From Cryptomeria japonica (lineage: Eukaryota; Streptophyta; Pinopsida; Cupressales; Cupressaceae), in NCBI RefSeq assembly GCF_030272615.1, contig NC_081405.1, positions 312,460,235 to 312,524,234 of the forward strand: a stretch of 64,000 nucleotides of DNA. The letters run 5' to 3'. The notes under the pieces are model-generated. The model was given only the letters and a program-made list of their open reading frames with translations. It made no database searches and had not been told where the DNA came from. This document shows, piece after piece, positions 55,661-64,000 of this stretch. How positions within the stretch are numbered: the first letter of the stretch is position 1; each line of letters begins with the position of its first letter. The translations under genes and the position numbers were made by a program.

Positions 55661-56710
55661 ATGTCTACCAACTATTTCAGGAAGGATAGTCCGAAACTTG
55701 ATGGAACTAACTATGGCATATGGAAGATCAGGATGGAGACACACTTGAATTGCATTGGAAAGGATATATGGGATGTTACAAAGAATGGTTATACTGCTCC
55801 TACTCAAAGTCAACCTAATCCACCTAACTTGGCTAAAGATGAGGAAAATGATTGCAAAGCAAGAGAAGCACTTTTGAGCGCATTGTCTGATCAGCAAGTC
55901 ATGGGATTGTCAGATAGATCTACTGCTAAAGCTATTTGGGACAAACTGGAAACATTGAATGAAGGAGATTCCACAGTCAAAATTGCAAAACTTGAATGCT
56001 TCCGGGTCAGGTATGAAAGTCTGAAAATGGAAGAAGATGAAAGAATTTCTGCTTTTATGGAAATAGTAAATGAAATTGTTTTGGGTATACAATGTTGTGG
56101 AGGAACCTTAAGTGAAGATGAGATTGTTTCTAAATTTTTAAGAGCTTTGCCACGGGCATATAAAATGAAAGTTACTGCTATAAATGAATTAAGAACAATG
56201 CCTAATGCATCCGTATCTAGAGACACTTTGGTTGGAAAATTTTCAGCTTTTGAGCTTGAGGAATTTGGTCTTGTTACTACTATCAAGACATATCTAGCCT
56301 TTAAAGCATCATCATCAACTTCAGCAGCATCGTCACGTGATAAATCTGATTGGAAAACCTTCTATGCAAGAGAATTTGAAGAAAGCAGGAGAGAAAATGA
56401 AAAACTTGAAGAACTTGAAGCACTATTTGCAAGGAAAATGCCTAATGGTCTAATTGGAAGTAAGTATGAAGGTAAAGCACCCTTTAAATGTTTTAACTGC
56501 AATAAGATTGGTCATATGACATCTAGATGTCCTGATAGACGTGCAAGAGTAAGAGAAGAAGCTAAAAAACCATATAAGCCTAACTCTGACTATCAGAAAT
56601 ACAAGTTTAAGAAGAATAGAGACAAATCTTGTTATTATGCTGATAAAGGAGTCACTGATGATTCTGATTCAAAGATCCAACAGACAATGGATGGGCTTTT
56701 GTTTCTATAA
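55661..56710 (+). CDS. copia gag
   Basis: 349 codons from ATG to TAA, intact. The N-terminal part is UBN2/Retrotran_gag-type (LDGTNYGIWKIRMETHL, AIWDKLETLNEGD, FLRALPRAYKMKV). A CCHC knuckle CFNCNKIGHMTSRC is at residues about 276-289. The C-terminus is Lys-rich. In a working copia element gag and pol are one frame; here gag ends at a TAA (56708-56710) and protease follows in another phase. It forms the virus-like particle and packages RNA. ATG at 55661 is 58 bases after the LTR. Confidence 0.85.
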   Translation: MSTNYFRKDSPKLDGTNYGIWKIRMETHLNCIGKDIWDVTKNGYTAPTQSQPNPPNLAKDEENDCKAREALLSALSDQQVMGLSDRSTAKAIWDKLETLNEGDSTVKIAKLECFRVRYESLKMEEDERISAFMEIVNEIVLGIQCCGGTLSEDEIVSKFLRALPRAYKMKVTAINELRTMPNASVSRDTLVGKFSAFELEEFGLVTTIKTYLAFKASSSTSAASSRDKSDWKTFYAREFEESRRENEKLEELEALFARKMPNGLIGSKYEGKAPFKCFNCNKIGHMTSRCPDRRARVREEAKKPYKPNSDYQKYKFKKNRDKSCYYADKGVTDDSDSKIQQTMDGLLFL

Positions 56711-56749
56711 CAGAAAATCAACCGACACCTACTGTTCAACCGGTAGAGC

Positions 56750-58006
56750 AGCCTTGACAGCTAAAGTTGAAGATAAGGATGAATGGATTATTGATTAAGG
56801 ATGTTCACATCATATGACTGGAGATAAGAGTAAATTCTTAACCTTTCAGGATTACAATGGAGGTCTAGTAAGATTTGGAGATGATAAAGCTTGTTTGATC
56901 AAAGAAAAAGGCACTATATCTTTTGATGGTAAGCGCAATATTGATAATGTTTACTATGTTGAAGGTCTGAAGCATAATCTTTTGAGTGTTGGTCAATTAG
57001 TTGAGAAATGATTTCAGTTACAATTCAAGAATGGTAAATGCAAAATCTTAAACAGAACTGGTTTAGAAATTGCAATCGGTAATCAGACTAGAGGTAATAT
57101 CTTTCATTTGAACAACAATGAGAAAGCATGTTTGATTGCACATATTGATGAAAGTTGGCATAAAAGACTTTGTCATGTAAATTTTGATTGCATTGTGAAA
57201 ATCAGTACTACTAAGGCAGTTAGAGATTTACCTAAGATTGTTAAACCTCACAATCCGGTATGTAAGGAATGTCAATTTGGAAAGCAAGTTAGAGCATTTT
57301 TCAAGAGTATTCCGGAGAAGTCTAACAATGTTCTTGATTTAATTCATACTGATTTATGTGGTCCAGCAAGAACTAGAAGTATACAAGGAGATAGATATTT
57401 TATGCTAATCATTGATGACTATTCTAGAATGTGTTGGGTTACTTTTCTCAGAGAAAAATCTGAAGCATTTGGGAAATTCAAACTATTCAAGGTGATGGTA
57501 GAAAATGAAACCGGCCAGAAAATCAAATGTTTGAGATCAGATCAAGGAGGTGAGTTCACATCTAAGGAATTTAATGCATTCTGTGAAGTGAACGGGATCA
57601 GAAGACAGTTGTCAGCACCCCGGACACCCCAGCAGAATGGAGTTGTAGAAAGGAAAAACAGAACTATCTTGGATGCAACCAGAAGTATGATATCAGAAGA
57701 AAATCTACCTCATTTATACTGGAGAGAAGCGGTCAATATAGCAGTTTATACATTCAACAGAGTTCACATCAGAGGAGAAACCGGTAAGACCCCACATGAA
57801 CTATGGTTTGGTAATACTCCTCTTAAATATTTCAGAATATTTGGAAGTAAATGCTATATTAGAAGAGATGAGTATATTGACAAATTTGATCCTAGAAGTG
57901 ATGAAGGAATATTTCTTGGTTATTCATCTAAGAGCAAGGCATATAGATGTTTTAACAAGAGATTGCAGAAAATTGTTGTGAGTGCAAATGTGAAGATTGA
58001 TGAATA
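56750..58006 (+). pseudogene. copia protease and integrase
   Basis: The protease begins about 56770. The active-site triplet that should read Asp-Ser-Gly reads Asp-stop-Gly (WIID, TAA at 56796-56798, GCSHHMTG). A TGA at 57009-57011 follows LVEK. Then the integrase (57108-58007) has WHKRLCHVNFDCI and CKECQFGKQ (zinc region), DLIHTDLCGPARTRS, LIIDDYSRMCWV, CLRSDQGGEFTSKEF and the helix PQQNGVVERKNRTI (DDE all present), then FGSKCYIRR. It ends with a TAG at 58006. It would integrate the cDNA. Confidence 0.9.
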
Positions 58007-59812
58007 GTTTAGAGGAAATTCAAGGTACACAGACTCTGAACTGGCAATTGAGATAATCACAAATGAACCTATTATGAATACACCAGTACAGAATGGTGAT
58101 CTAGTTACACTGACATCATCTGGAGATTCAACAGTCACTGAAGAACAACAGCAAGCAAAAACACCCCAGTATGTAAGATTGAATCATTCTGAAGATCAGA
58201 TAATTGGGAACAAATTCCAAGGAGTTATGACTAAAGGAAGATTGGAAAATGAAGAGGTATGTCTTATTTCTCAAATTGAACCTACATCAATTAATGAGGC
58301 ATGTGAAGATAAATATTGGATTAAAGCAATGGAAGATGAATTGGAACAAATTGAAAGGAATAACACTTGGTCATTAGTTCCCCGACTTAAAGACAAAAAT
58401 GTAATTGGAACTAAATGGGTTTTCAGAAATAAACTTTTGAAGATGGCATGGTAATCAAAAACAAAGCAAGATTGGTGTGTAAGGGATATTCTCAGAAAGA
58501 AGGAATTGATTACAATGAAACCTTTGCACCGATAGCTAGAATTGAGGCAGTAAGACTTTTATTGGGATTTGCAGCACACAAGAACTATAAAGTATATCAA
58601 ATGGATGTTAAATGTGCATTTCTGAATGGAGATCTTGAAGAAGAAGTTTACATTGAGCAACCTGATGGATTTTCTTTAACAGATAATAAAGACATGGTTT
58701 GCAGGTTAAGGAAAGCTTTATATGGATTGAAACAAGCTCCTAGAGCTTGGTATGCAAGATTGGACAAATATCTTTTGAAGCTTGGTTACACAAAAGGTAA
58801 TGTAGACAACAATCTATACTACAAAGTAACTAATGATGACATCTTGGTTATTGAAGTTTTTGTTGATGATATAATCTTTGGAGGAGAAGATGGTTTGTGT
58901 AAAGATTTTTCTAACAAAATGCAACAAGAATTTGAAATGTCTATGATTGGAGAAATAAAATTCTTTTTAGGATTGCAGATTTCACAGACTGATAAAGGTA
59001 TATTCCTATGTCAATTTAAGTACTCGAAGGAATTACTAAAGAAATTTGGCATGGAGAATTGTAAACCGGTAAGCACACCTATGACTACAAATGATAAATT
59101 ATCTTTGAAGGATGAATCTACACCTGTTAATCCGACTAGATACAAATCTATGATATGAGGTTTACTATATTTGACAGAAACAAGACCTGATATTATGAAT
59201 GCAGTATGTATTGTTTCAAGATTTCAGAGTAATCCTAAAGAAAATCATGAATCAACAGTAAAAAGGATTTTCCGATACCTACAAGGCACTACAAATCTTG
59301 GTTTATGGTATCCTAGAGATGAAAACTTTGACTTATGTGCATACACAGATGCTAATTGGGCAGGAGATGTGGGTGACAGAAAAAGCACCACCGATGGAGC
59401 ATTTTTTCTTGGCAGCAGACTAATTTCATGGTTGAGTAAGAAACAGAGTTGTACAAGTTTATCAACAGCAAAATCAGAATATGTTGCAGCAACAACTAAC
59501 TGTACACAGATATTATGGATCAAACAAATGTTGAAGGACATAAAGGTAAATTGCAAGGAACCTATAACTATTTATTGTGACAATACAACAGCAATTGATA
59601 TATCAAAGAACCCGGTACTTCACTCTAAAATTAAACATGTTTCTATCAAACTGAACTTTCTAAAGGAGAATGTTGAAGCAAAAGAAGTGAAATTGGTTTA
59701 TGTGAATACTAAAGAGCAGATTGTAGATATTTTTACTAAGCCTTTGCCTAAGGAAACATTTGAGTATCTCAGAGAGCAACTTGGAGTCCTACCCCCACCG
59801 GTAGAGACTTAG
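58007..59812 (+). pseudogene. copia reverse transcriptase and RNase H
   Basis: 58074-58454 gives WIKAMEDELEQIERNNTWSL and [10 protein letters not shown] frameshift near 58437 leads into 58448-59158 with [51 protein letters not shown] and the catalytic FVDD (about 58859-58870). A TGA at 59156-59158 replaces a Gly. RNase H follows at 59171-59812: TDANWAGD, KSTTDGAFFLGS, SEYVAAT, YCDNTTAIDIS. RNase H ends at a TAG at 59810-59812. Confidence 0.92.
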
Positions 59813-60159
59813 ACAGTTGATGTTTGTCATCAACCGACATGAATTAATAGAGAAATCTTTTATTCCGGCTTTGATGAGGAGAGCTACTTCTCAGGGGGAG
59901 TAGTTGGTATTTTGTATTTGGTTTTGTATTGCTTTGGCATTTGATGTCAAAGGGGGAGAGATTGATATGGAAAAACACATGGATAACACATATTATTCCT
60001 AGGGGGAGAGACTTTATCCTTTGAGGAGAGATATTATGCATTTTTTTTTTGGTTAATGATCTCTTTGGGAGATTGTTGGTTTTTGGTTTTTGGCATTTCT
60101 GTTTTGGCACTTTGATGGTTTTTCCATCTTGTGTTGCCATCAATGCCAAAGGGGGAGAT
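59813..60159 (+). other. copia 3' region with four purine tracts
   Basis: CAGGGGGAGTAG (59897), AAAGGGGGAGAG (59948), TAGGGGGAGAG (60000) and AAAGGGGGAGAT (60148) precede the 3' LTR; only the last abuts it. Several such tracts are a known trait of Sireviruses. Confidence 0.7.
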
Positions 60160-60404
60160 CGTTGGTATTTTGGATATGTTGATATGGTTTTGTCATTGAT
60201 GTCAACACCTGTCATTACTTGTCAACACTTATCAGCACTTGGAGAACTTTGGTTATGTTCACCGGCAAGACAAAGACTTATGCAAAACACTGGTATTTGG
60301 TTTACCGGTATTAAGCATTAAGTTTTGGTTAAGTTATTTTTGGTTGAATTTATTGGACAACTGATTCAACCCCCCCCCCTCTCAGTTGTCTCTGGGATCT
60401 AACA
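60160..60404 (+). repeat. 3' LTR of the copia element
   Basis: 245 bp. It starts CGTTGGTATTTTGG where the 5' copy starts TGTTGG, so the first base is mutated. About ten C in the tract. Confidence 0.9.
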
Positions 60405-60409
60405 ACAGC

Positions 60410-60606
60410 AGCCTATTATCTGAATCCGGCATTCCATTTTATCCCTTCTTTCAAGGTTGATGTGGAGGTCCTTAATGGGCTATACTCGATCATGGAGAAG
60501 ATGGGACCTGCTGGTACTACTCAGATAGAGCTTATTCGAGAGCTACAGTTGTTCTCAGATGCACAAGGGGAGACCTTCTCTCGTCCTGTCGCCAAAGATG
60601 GTAGGA
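60410..60606 (+). pseudogene. hAT transposase gene, middle part
   Basis: It continues the frame from 55345 after the copia element: AAYYLNPAFHFIPSFKVDVE, then IELIRELQLFSDAQGETFSR, up to KDGR at 60606. This is the region before the dimerisation domain. It ends where a second insertion begins (TGTAATGTCCCC). Confidence 0.8.
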
Positions 60607-61570
60607 TGTAATGTCCCCTTTTCTAGGTGACATGAGATGAGCAGGGGTTGACCTACCATTCGAGTTCCCGTAGGTCAATGACATGGTTAGGGGACTCATT
60701 CTGAGGGTCATGAAGCTTTGCAGGGGCTCTGTGAGCCATTTTGGTCCTTCAGATGACAGTTCCTATTTTTTAGGGAGAACTGGTAGTTGACTGAATGACC
60801 ACCTAGGGGACCAAGGAGTAGAGCAGGATCCTTTTGAGCAGTTACAGGTGTTTGGAGAGAGGTTCCTACTTTTTAGGGCGATTCCCTACTTTTTAGGAGA
60901 TTGTGGCAGTTTCCATATTTGAGGTTCCACGGGACCATACCATGGTTTCAGTTTCAGGAAGATTGGGTGTGTTTCCTAGTTTCTAGGAGTATGCCTAGAT
61001 TTCAGGGATGGGACTGCCAGTTGGCCCATCTTGTCCGACATCAGTCACAGATAGGTGACGAAGTCAGATTCATGTTTGGTTGGTTATTTTGGGCTATTAT
61101 TGGATCTATGGAAATATTTTAATATATTTAAATATTTCCTAAGTTAGCGATTAAATAAATTAAAATAAGGCTATGTATATTGCCATTTCGGAGTAATAAG
61201 GGGTTTTTGGCTTCATCTGGTTTGATATGTCTGTGTTATAGCTCGTTGGAAAGGTCTTGAACTTTGCTACATGATTCTCACCTCCCGGAGTCTTTTTGGA
61301 TGCTTGAAGCTATTTATTTGCAATAAAGTGATATTTTTCTATAGTTTGATGCCATAATTGGGAAAGTGTCACTTTAATTATAAAGCGCAAGCTTTATTAT
61401 TCTTTAGGGTTTGACTTGCAAAGGGAAAGGAGTTATAAGGAGATGAAAACCTAATTGATAGCATCTTTGATCATTTTGAAACTTGCGAATTTGGGAATTG
61501 CTCTGGAAGAGTGATTTTGGTCTGGGACGTAAACCCCAGGTCTGAACTTGCTGGGACGTAGCCCTCAACA
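60607..61570 (+). repeat. LTR-like insert (possible solo LTR) in the hAT gene
   Basis: It starts TGTAATGTCCCC and ends CCCTCAACA, breaking the hAT frame between KDGR and the dimerisation domain. No internal ORF except short ones (60901-61122). AGGA lies on both sides (60603-60606 and 61570-61573), consistent with a shortened or mutated duplication. A possible TATA (TTATAAGG) is at 61432. This fits a solo LTR of a gypsy element, but the ends are not proven. Confidence 0.5.
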
Positions 61571-62202
61571 GGAGTTGACACCAAATATTCAGAAGTTAAA
61601 TGAGTTCATGAGTGAGACTGATTTTATTTATTTATCTCATTTCAAACTCAGATCATTGGTGGAGCTTTTTTGGCCCAATGACACCAAATATTCAGAAGTT
61701 GGCCATTCGCATCTTGAGCCAACCATGTAGCGCATCTGGTTGTGAGCGCAATTGGAGTATGCTTGAGCACATACACTCCAAGAGGCGCAATACATTATTT
61801 GTGGATAAGATGAATGATCTCGTCTTTGTTCACTACAACCTTCACCAGAGAATGAGAAAGAATGCATTAGTTGACATCTCTCCTATCATTCTAGATGAGG
61901 TTGATCCTGAAGCAGAGTGGGCTGATGAGAGTCAGACAGATCCTGCAGCTATCTTTAGTGATGATGACACTAATTGGATCGACTAGGGAGATATAGAGGC
62001 TGAGGCTGTAGCCATGGCAGAGGAGGAGCAGAGAGCATGAGCAAAGACAGGAGATAGTGATAGTGACACAGATGTTCTTGATGTTGGTGAGCATGGCATG
62101 GTGTCACGGGGAGCGACTATGGCTGCCGAATCATCCATGACCTACCTTAAACGCCTTCACAGGGGGCCGGGGCGAGAGGGTGCACACTCCTCTGAGCCAT
62201 AG
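61571..62202 (+). pseudogene. hAT transposase gene, 3' part with dimerisation domain
   Basis: From about 61650: DHWWSFFGPMTPNIQKLAIR, then SQPCSASGCERNWSMLEHIHSKRRNTL, the hAT C-terminal dimerisation domain with the catalytic-type Glu in CERNWS. An acidic tail (61900-61985) follows, with TAG at 61984-61986 and a weaker continuation to about 62202. TGACACCAAATATTCAGAAG occurs twice (61576 and 61679), so a small rearrangement took place beside the insertion. Confidence 0.85.
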
Positions 62203-62675
62203 GCTTGTAGTTGTATTTACCTTTGGTATTTGTGTGGAACATTTGATGATGATCATATGATGACATGGATTTTTAATTCCATGAGTTTTGTAATATTGTA
62301 TACATTTGACAATATTTATATATCTATGTTTGTTATTTGCTTCAGCTATAATTTGCATTTATGCTTATGTGATTGATGTATACTTGTGTATGTAAGCAAA
62401 TGAGTCGAGTTTGATGATGTTATTGTGTCTTTAAGGTGTATTCAATAAAGGGTGCATGAAACAAGTTTTAAATCTTTAAAAATCTCTAAATTTCTTGAGT
62501 TTTTCACTTTCCCGAGTCCAGCCGAGTCTGAAGCCGAGTCTGACTTTGAGTCCCGGGTCCGAGTCCGAGTCTCGTTTCTTTGATATAACTTCAACAACAG
62601 CTCCCAAAACTCATTCCAAATCACCTTAGATGAAGGATAAGCAAATCTGGAAATGATTTCAGACAAGGGCAGGTC
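62203..62675. other. 3' flank of the hAT gene with GAGTC-rich stretch
   Basis: No gene. 62514-62574 holds repeated CCGAGTC/CGAGTC words (about seven in 60 bp), the kind of subterminal repeat hAT transposases bind. I did not find the terminal inverted repeat itself. Confidence 0.45.
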
Positions 62676-63964
62676 TGTTACACAACATATTTATTGTTGT
62701 TATAATAGGACAGCAAGTACATAAATGCTTAGCACCCTCAAAACCTCCAAACTTCAGTGCGAAGGGCCTTGAGGAAGATTGGAGTGATCTCAATGTTAAC
62801 TAACAAGGAGAAAGCAAGTCACAATCCTATGCACATAGCCCAATAAGATCAAATGCTTCTCGTATGACATGGTACTACTACAGACAACAATGAGAGGTAC
62901 GATCCCTATGAATCTTAAAAGACTCTCCAAATCAATGGTATGGCTATCTAAAGGGCCTTGTACGACTAGATGGGTAACTTAAAATCATTTGTAATTCCCT
63001 TGATATTTGCAGCAACAACAGTACAGCCCAGCTGGAAGTGGTACGGCTTGTCTGCAAGGGTATGACCTGCTCATAGAACTCACAATATGAAATCAAAATA
63101 CTGTAAATTACTTGCATACAGTTTCCCAAAATGAATAGCTACCAACAAACCCATCAATTTCATAATAATTCAGTCCTCAAAACATTGTGAATATTTTCAT
63201 TTCTGCAACTCCAAAGGTATCTTCAACTTGCAATACAATGGTGGCCTCTGAATGAAACCACATTAGAATAGTTAGGGATTATCTTTAAAACTCAAAACTG
63301 GAATTTTTAAGAGAGTTTTCATCTTTAGAAGAATGCGGAAGAGCCATAGGTTCAATCCAACAACATAACGATATCGTTCATCAACAACATATCCACAAAT
63401 GAGCTCCAACGCCTCCTTTTATAGCCTTTTTGGAGGGAAATTGTAATTTAAAAACTATAATAGTTTCTTTTCCCTCATATTGATCTTTTTGAAATAATAA
63501 TGACATTTCATTTGCAAAGTTTTTAAAACACTATATTACCTTTCCCATGAGCCATTACACTAAGTTGTCCTTTAATTACTTCTTAACATTAGGCAACATT
63601 AGTGAAATATTAATTACTAATTCAATAACTCACCCAAGTTGCGAAAATCATTGAAACTTTTTCTGTCTCAAACTTTGATAATAGTGGGATGATATTAAAG
63701 ATGTAGGATGATGGTCAGAGCCAACCAAATGACTCACTGAAAATAGACATGCTTTCCGAGAAGTTTGAAGAACACCCTAGGAGTCCAGAAACACTTCTAA
63801 AAGTGTCATAGGAGTCCTACTGTCAACTGGGTTCATTGCCAAAAATTGAACCATGCTCTCCAAGCTCTTTGGTGTTCTCCTCAACTCACCTAAAAGCTTA
63901 CGAGAAAACTCGAAAACTTGTCAAAAGGTCACGAAACAATATTGCCAAAATGTGGGACTTTACA
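62676..63964 (-). repeat. 3' LTR of another minus-strand gypsy element
   Basis: On the minus strand a purine tract (AGGAAGGGAGGAT, 63965-63977) is followed by TGTAAAGTCCCACATTTTGG, a normal LTR start. The same strand has a TATA box CTATAAAAGG near 63418-63427. The proposed other end is TGTTACAC at 62676. The internal region lies beyond the window, and no second LTR can be compared. Confidence 0.55.
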
Positions 63965-63977
63965 ATCCTCCCTTCCT
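63965..63977 (-). other. polypurine tract at the window edge
   Basis: AGGAAGGGAGGAT on the minus strand, directly before the LTR start. GCTTGAGGGCAAGCA further out (63980-63996) is a common gypsy 3' motif. Confidence 0.6.
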
Positions 63978-64000
63978 AGAGTGCTTGCCCTCAAGCAATA

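Larger units (their letters stand above)
55346..60404 (+). mobile_element. Ty1/copia LTR retrotransposon inside the hAT gene
   Basis: LTRs at 55346-55603 and 60160-60404 are nearly identical apart from the C-tract length. A primer-binding site TGGTATCAGAGC is at 55607-55618. The order gag, protease, integrase, RT, RNase H is the copia order. The flanks are CTAGC (55341-55345) and ACAGC (60405-60409), an imperfect duplication; the hAT reading frame confirms the junction. Four purine tracts lie before the 3' LTR. Stops at 56796, 57009, 58006 and 59156 and a frameshift at about 58437 inactivate it. Confidence 0.93.

Noticed and set aside
60901-61122. 73-codon frame as a gene
   Set aside because: It lies within the LTR-like insert and has no domain or conserved context.

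Overview
This is a stretch of large, transposon-packed plant nuclear DNA. There are no ribosomal, tRNA or bacterial signals. Almost every recognisable protein belongs to a plant-type retroelement or transposon: Ty3/gypsy, Ty1/copia, L1-type LINE with RNase H, tRNA-derived SINE, hAT. The only host-gene candidate is the start of an aldo-keto reductase gene with plant GT-AG introns. The TE density, the deep nesting and long, barely coding stretches fit a large-genome seed plant. A gymnosperm is my guess; it is inferred from style, not from a species marker.

Layout. 1-573 and 26604-26734 are two halves of one CCHC zinc-knuckle gag-like reading frame, split by a 26-kb Tat-like Ty3/gypsy element (574-26603, target-site duplication ATGCT). 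That element carries decayed gag, protease, G-patch, RT with two RNase H domains, integrase, and an antisense plant-mobile-domain (PMD) ORF. The PMD ORF is itself split by a 7.85-kb gag-only LTR element (15395-23246, TSD GATAC) with a long open gag and no polymerase. So at least three insertion events are stacked, with exact junctions. 26735-31480 holds remnants of other LTR elements. 32425-36297 is a second, unrelated gag-only LTR element (TSD CCTAC) sitting next to LINE-like sequence. 38182-38453 is a SINE with 16-bp TSDs. 38558-46307 is a nearly full-length L1-like LINE with 20-bp TSDs; it ends about 240 bp upstream of the first ATG of the aldo-keto reductase fragment (46566-47065). 47066-52304 is mostly non-coding and repeat-rich, probably including a long LTR. 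52305-54105 is a truncated minus-strand chromodomain-type gypsy element. 54106-62202 is a hAT transposase gene with introns, interrupted by a 5-kb copia element (55346-60404) and by a roughly 1-kb LTR-like insert (60607-61570). The right edge (62676-63964) looks like the 3' LTR of another minus-strand gypsy element.

Most elements are inactivated by in-frame stops; several stops fall at codons where the family has Gln, consistent with CAG to TAG change. The most unusual structure I found is a family of nine GC-rich 27-30-nt imperfect palindromes spread over both LTRs and the leader of the gag-only element at 15395-23246. Other points of note are the antisense PMD ORF, a G-patch between protease and RT, a possible intron made by tandem exon duplication in the hAT gene, and two independent polymerase-less gag elements in one window. 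All calls come from reading the sequence by eye; no database or alignment program was used.
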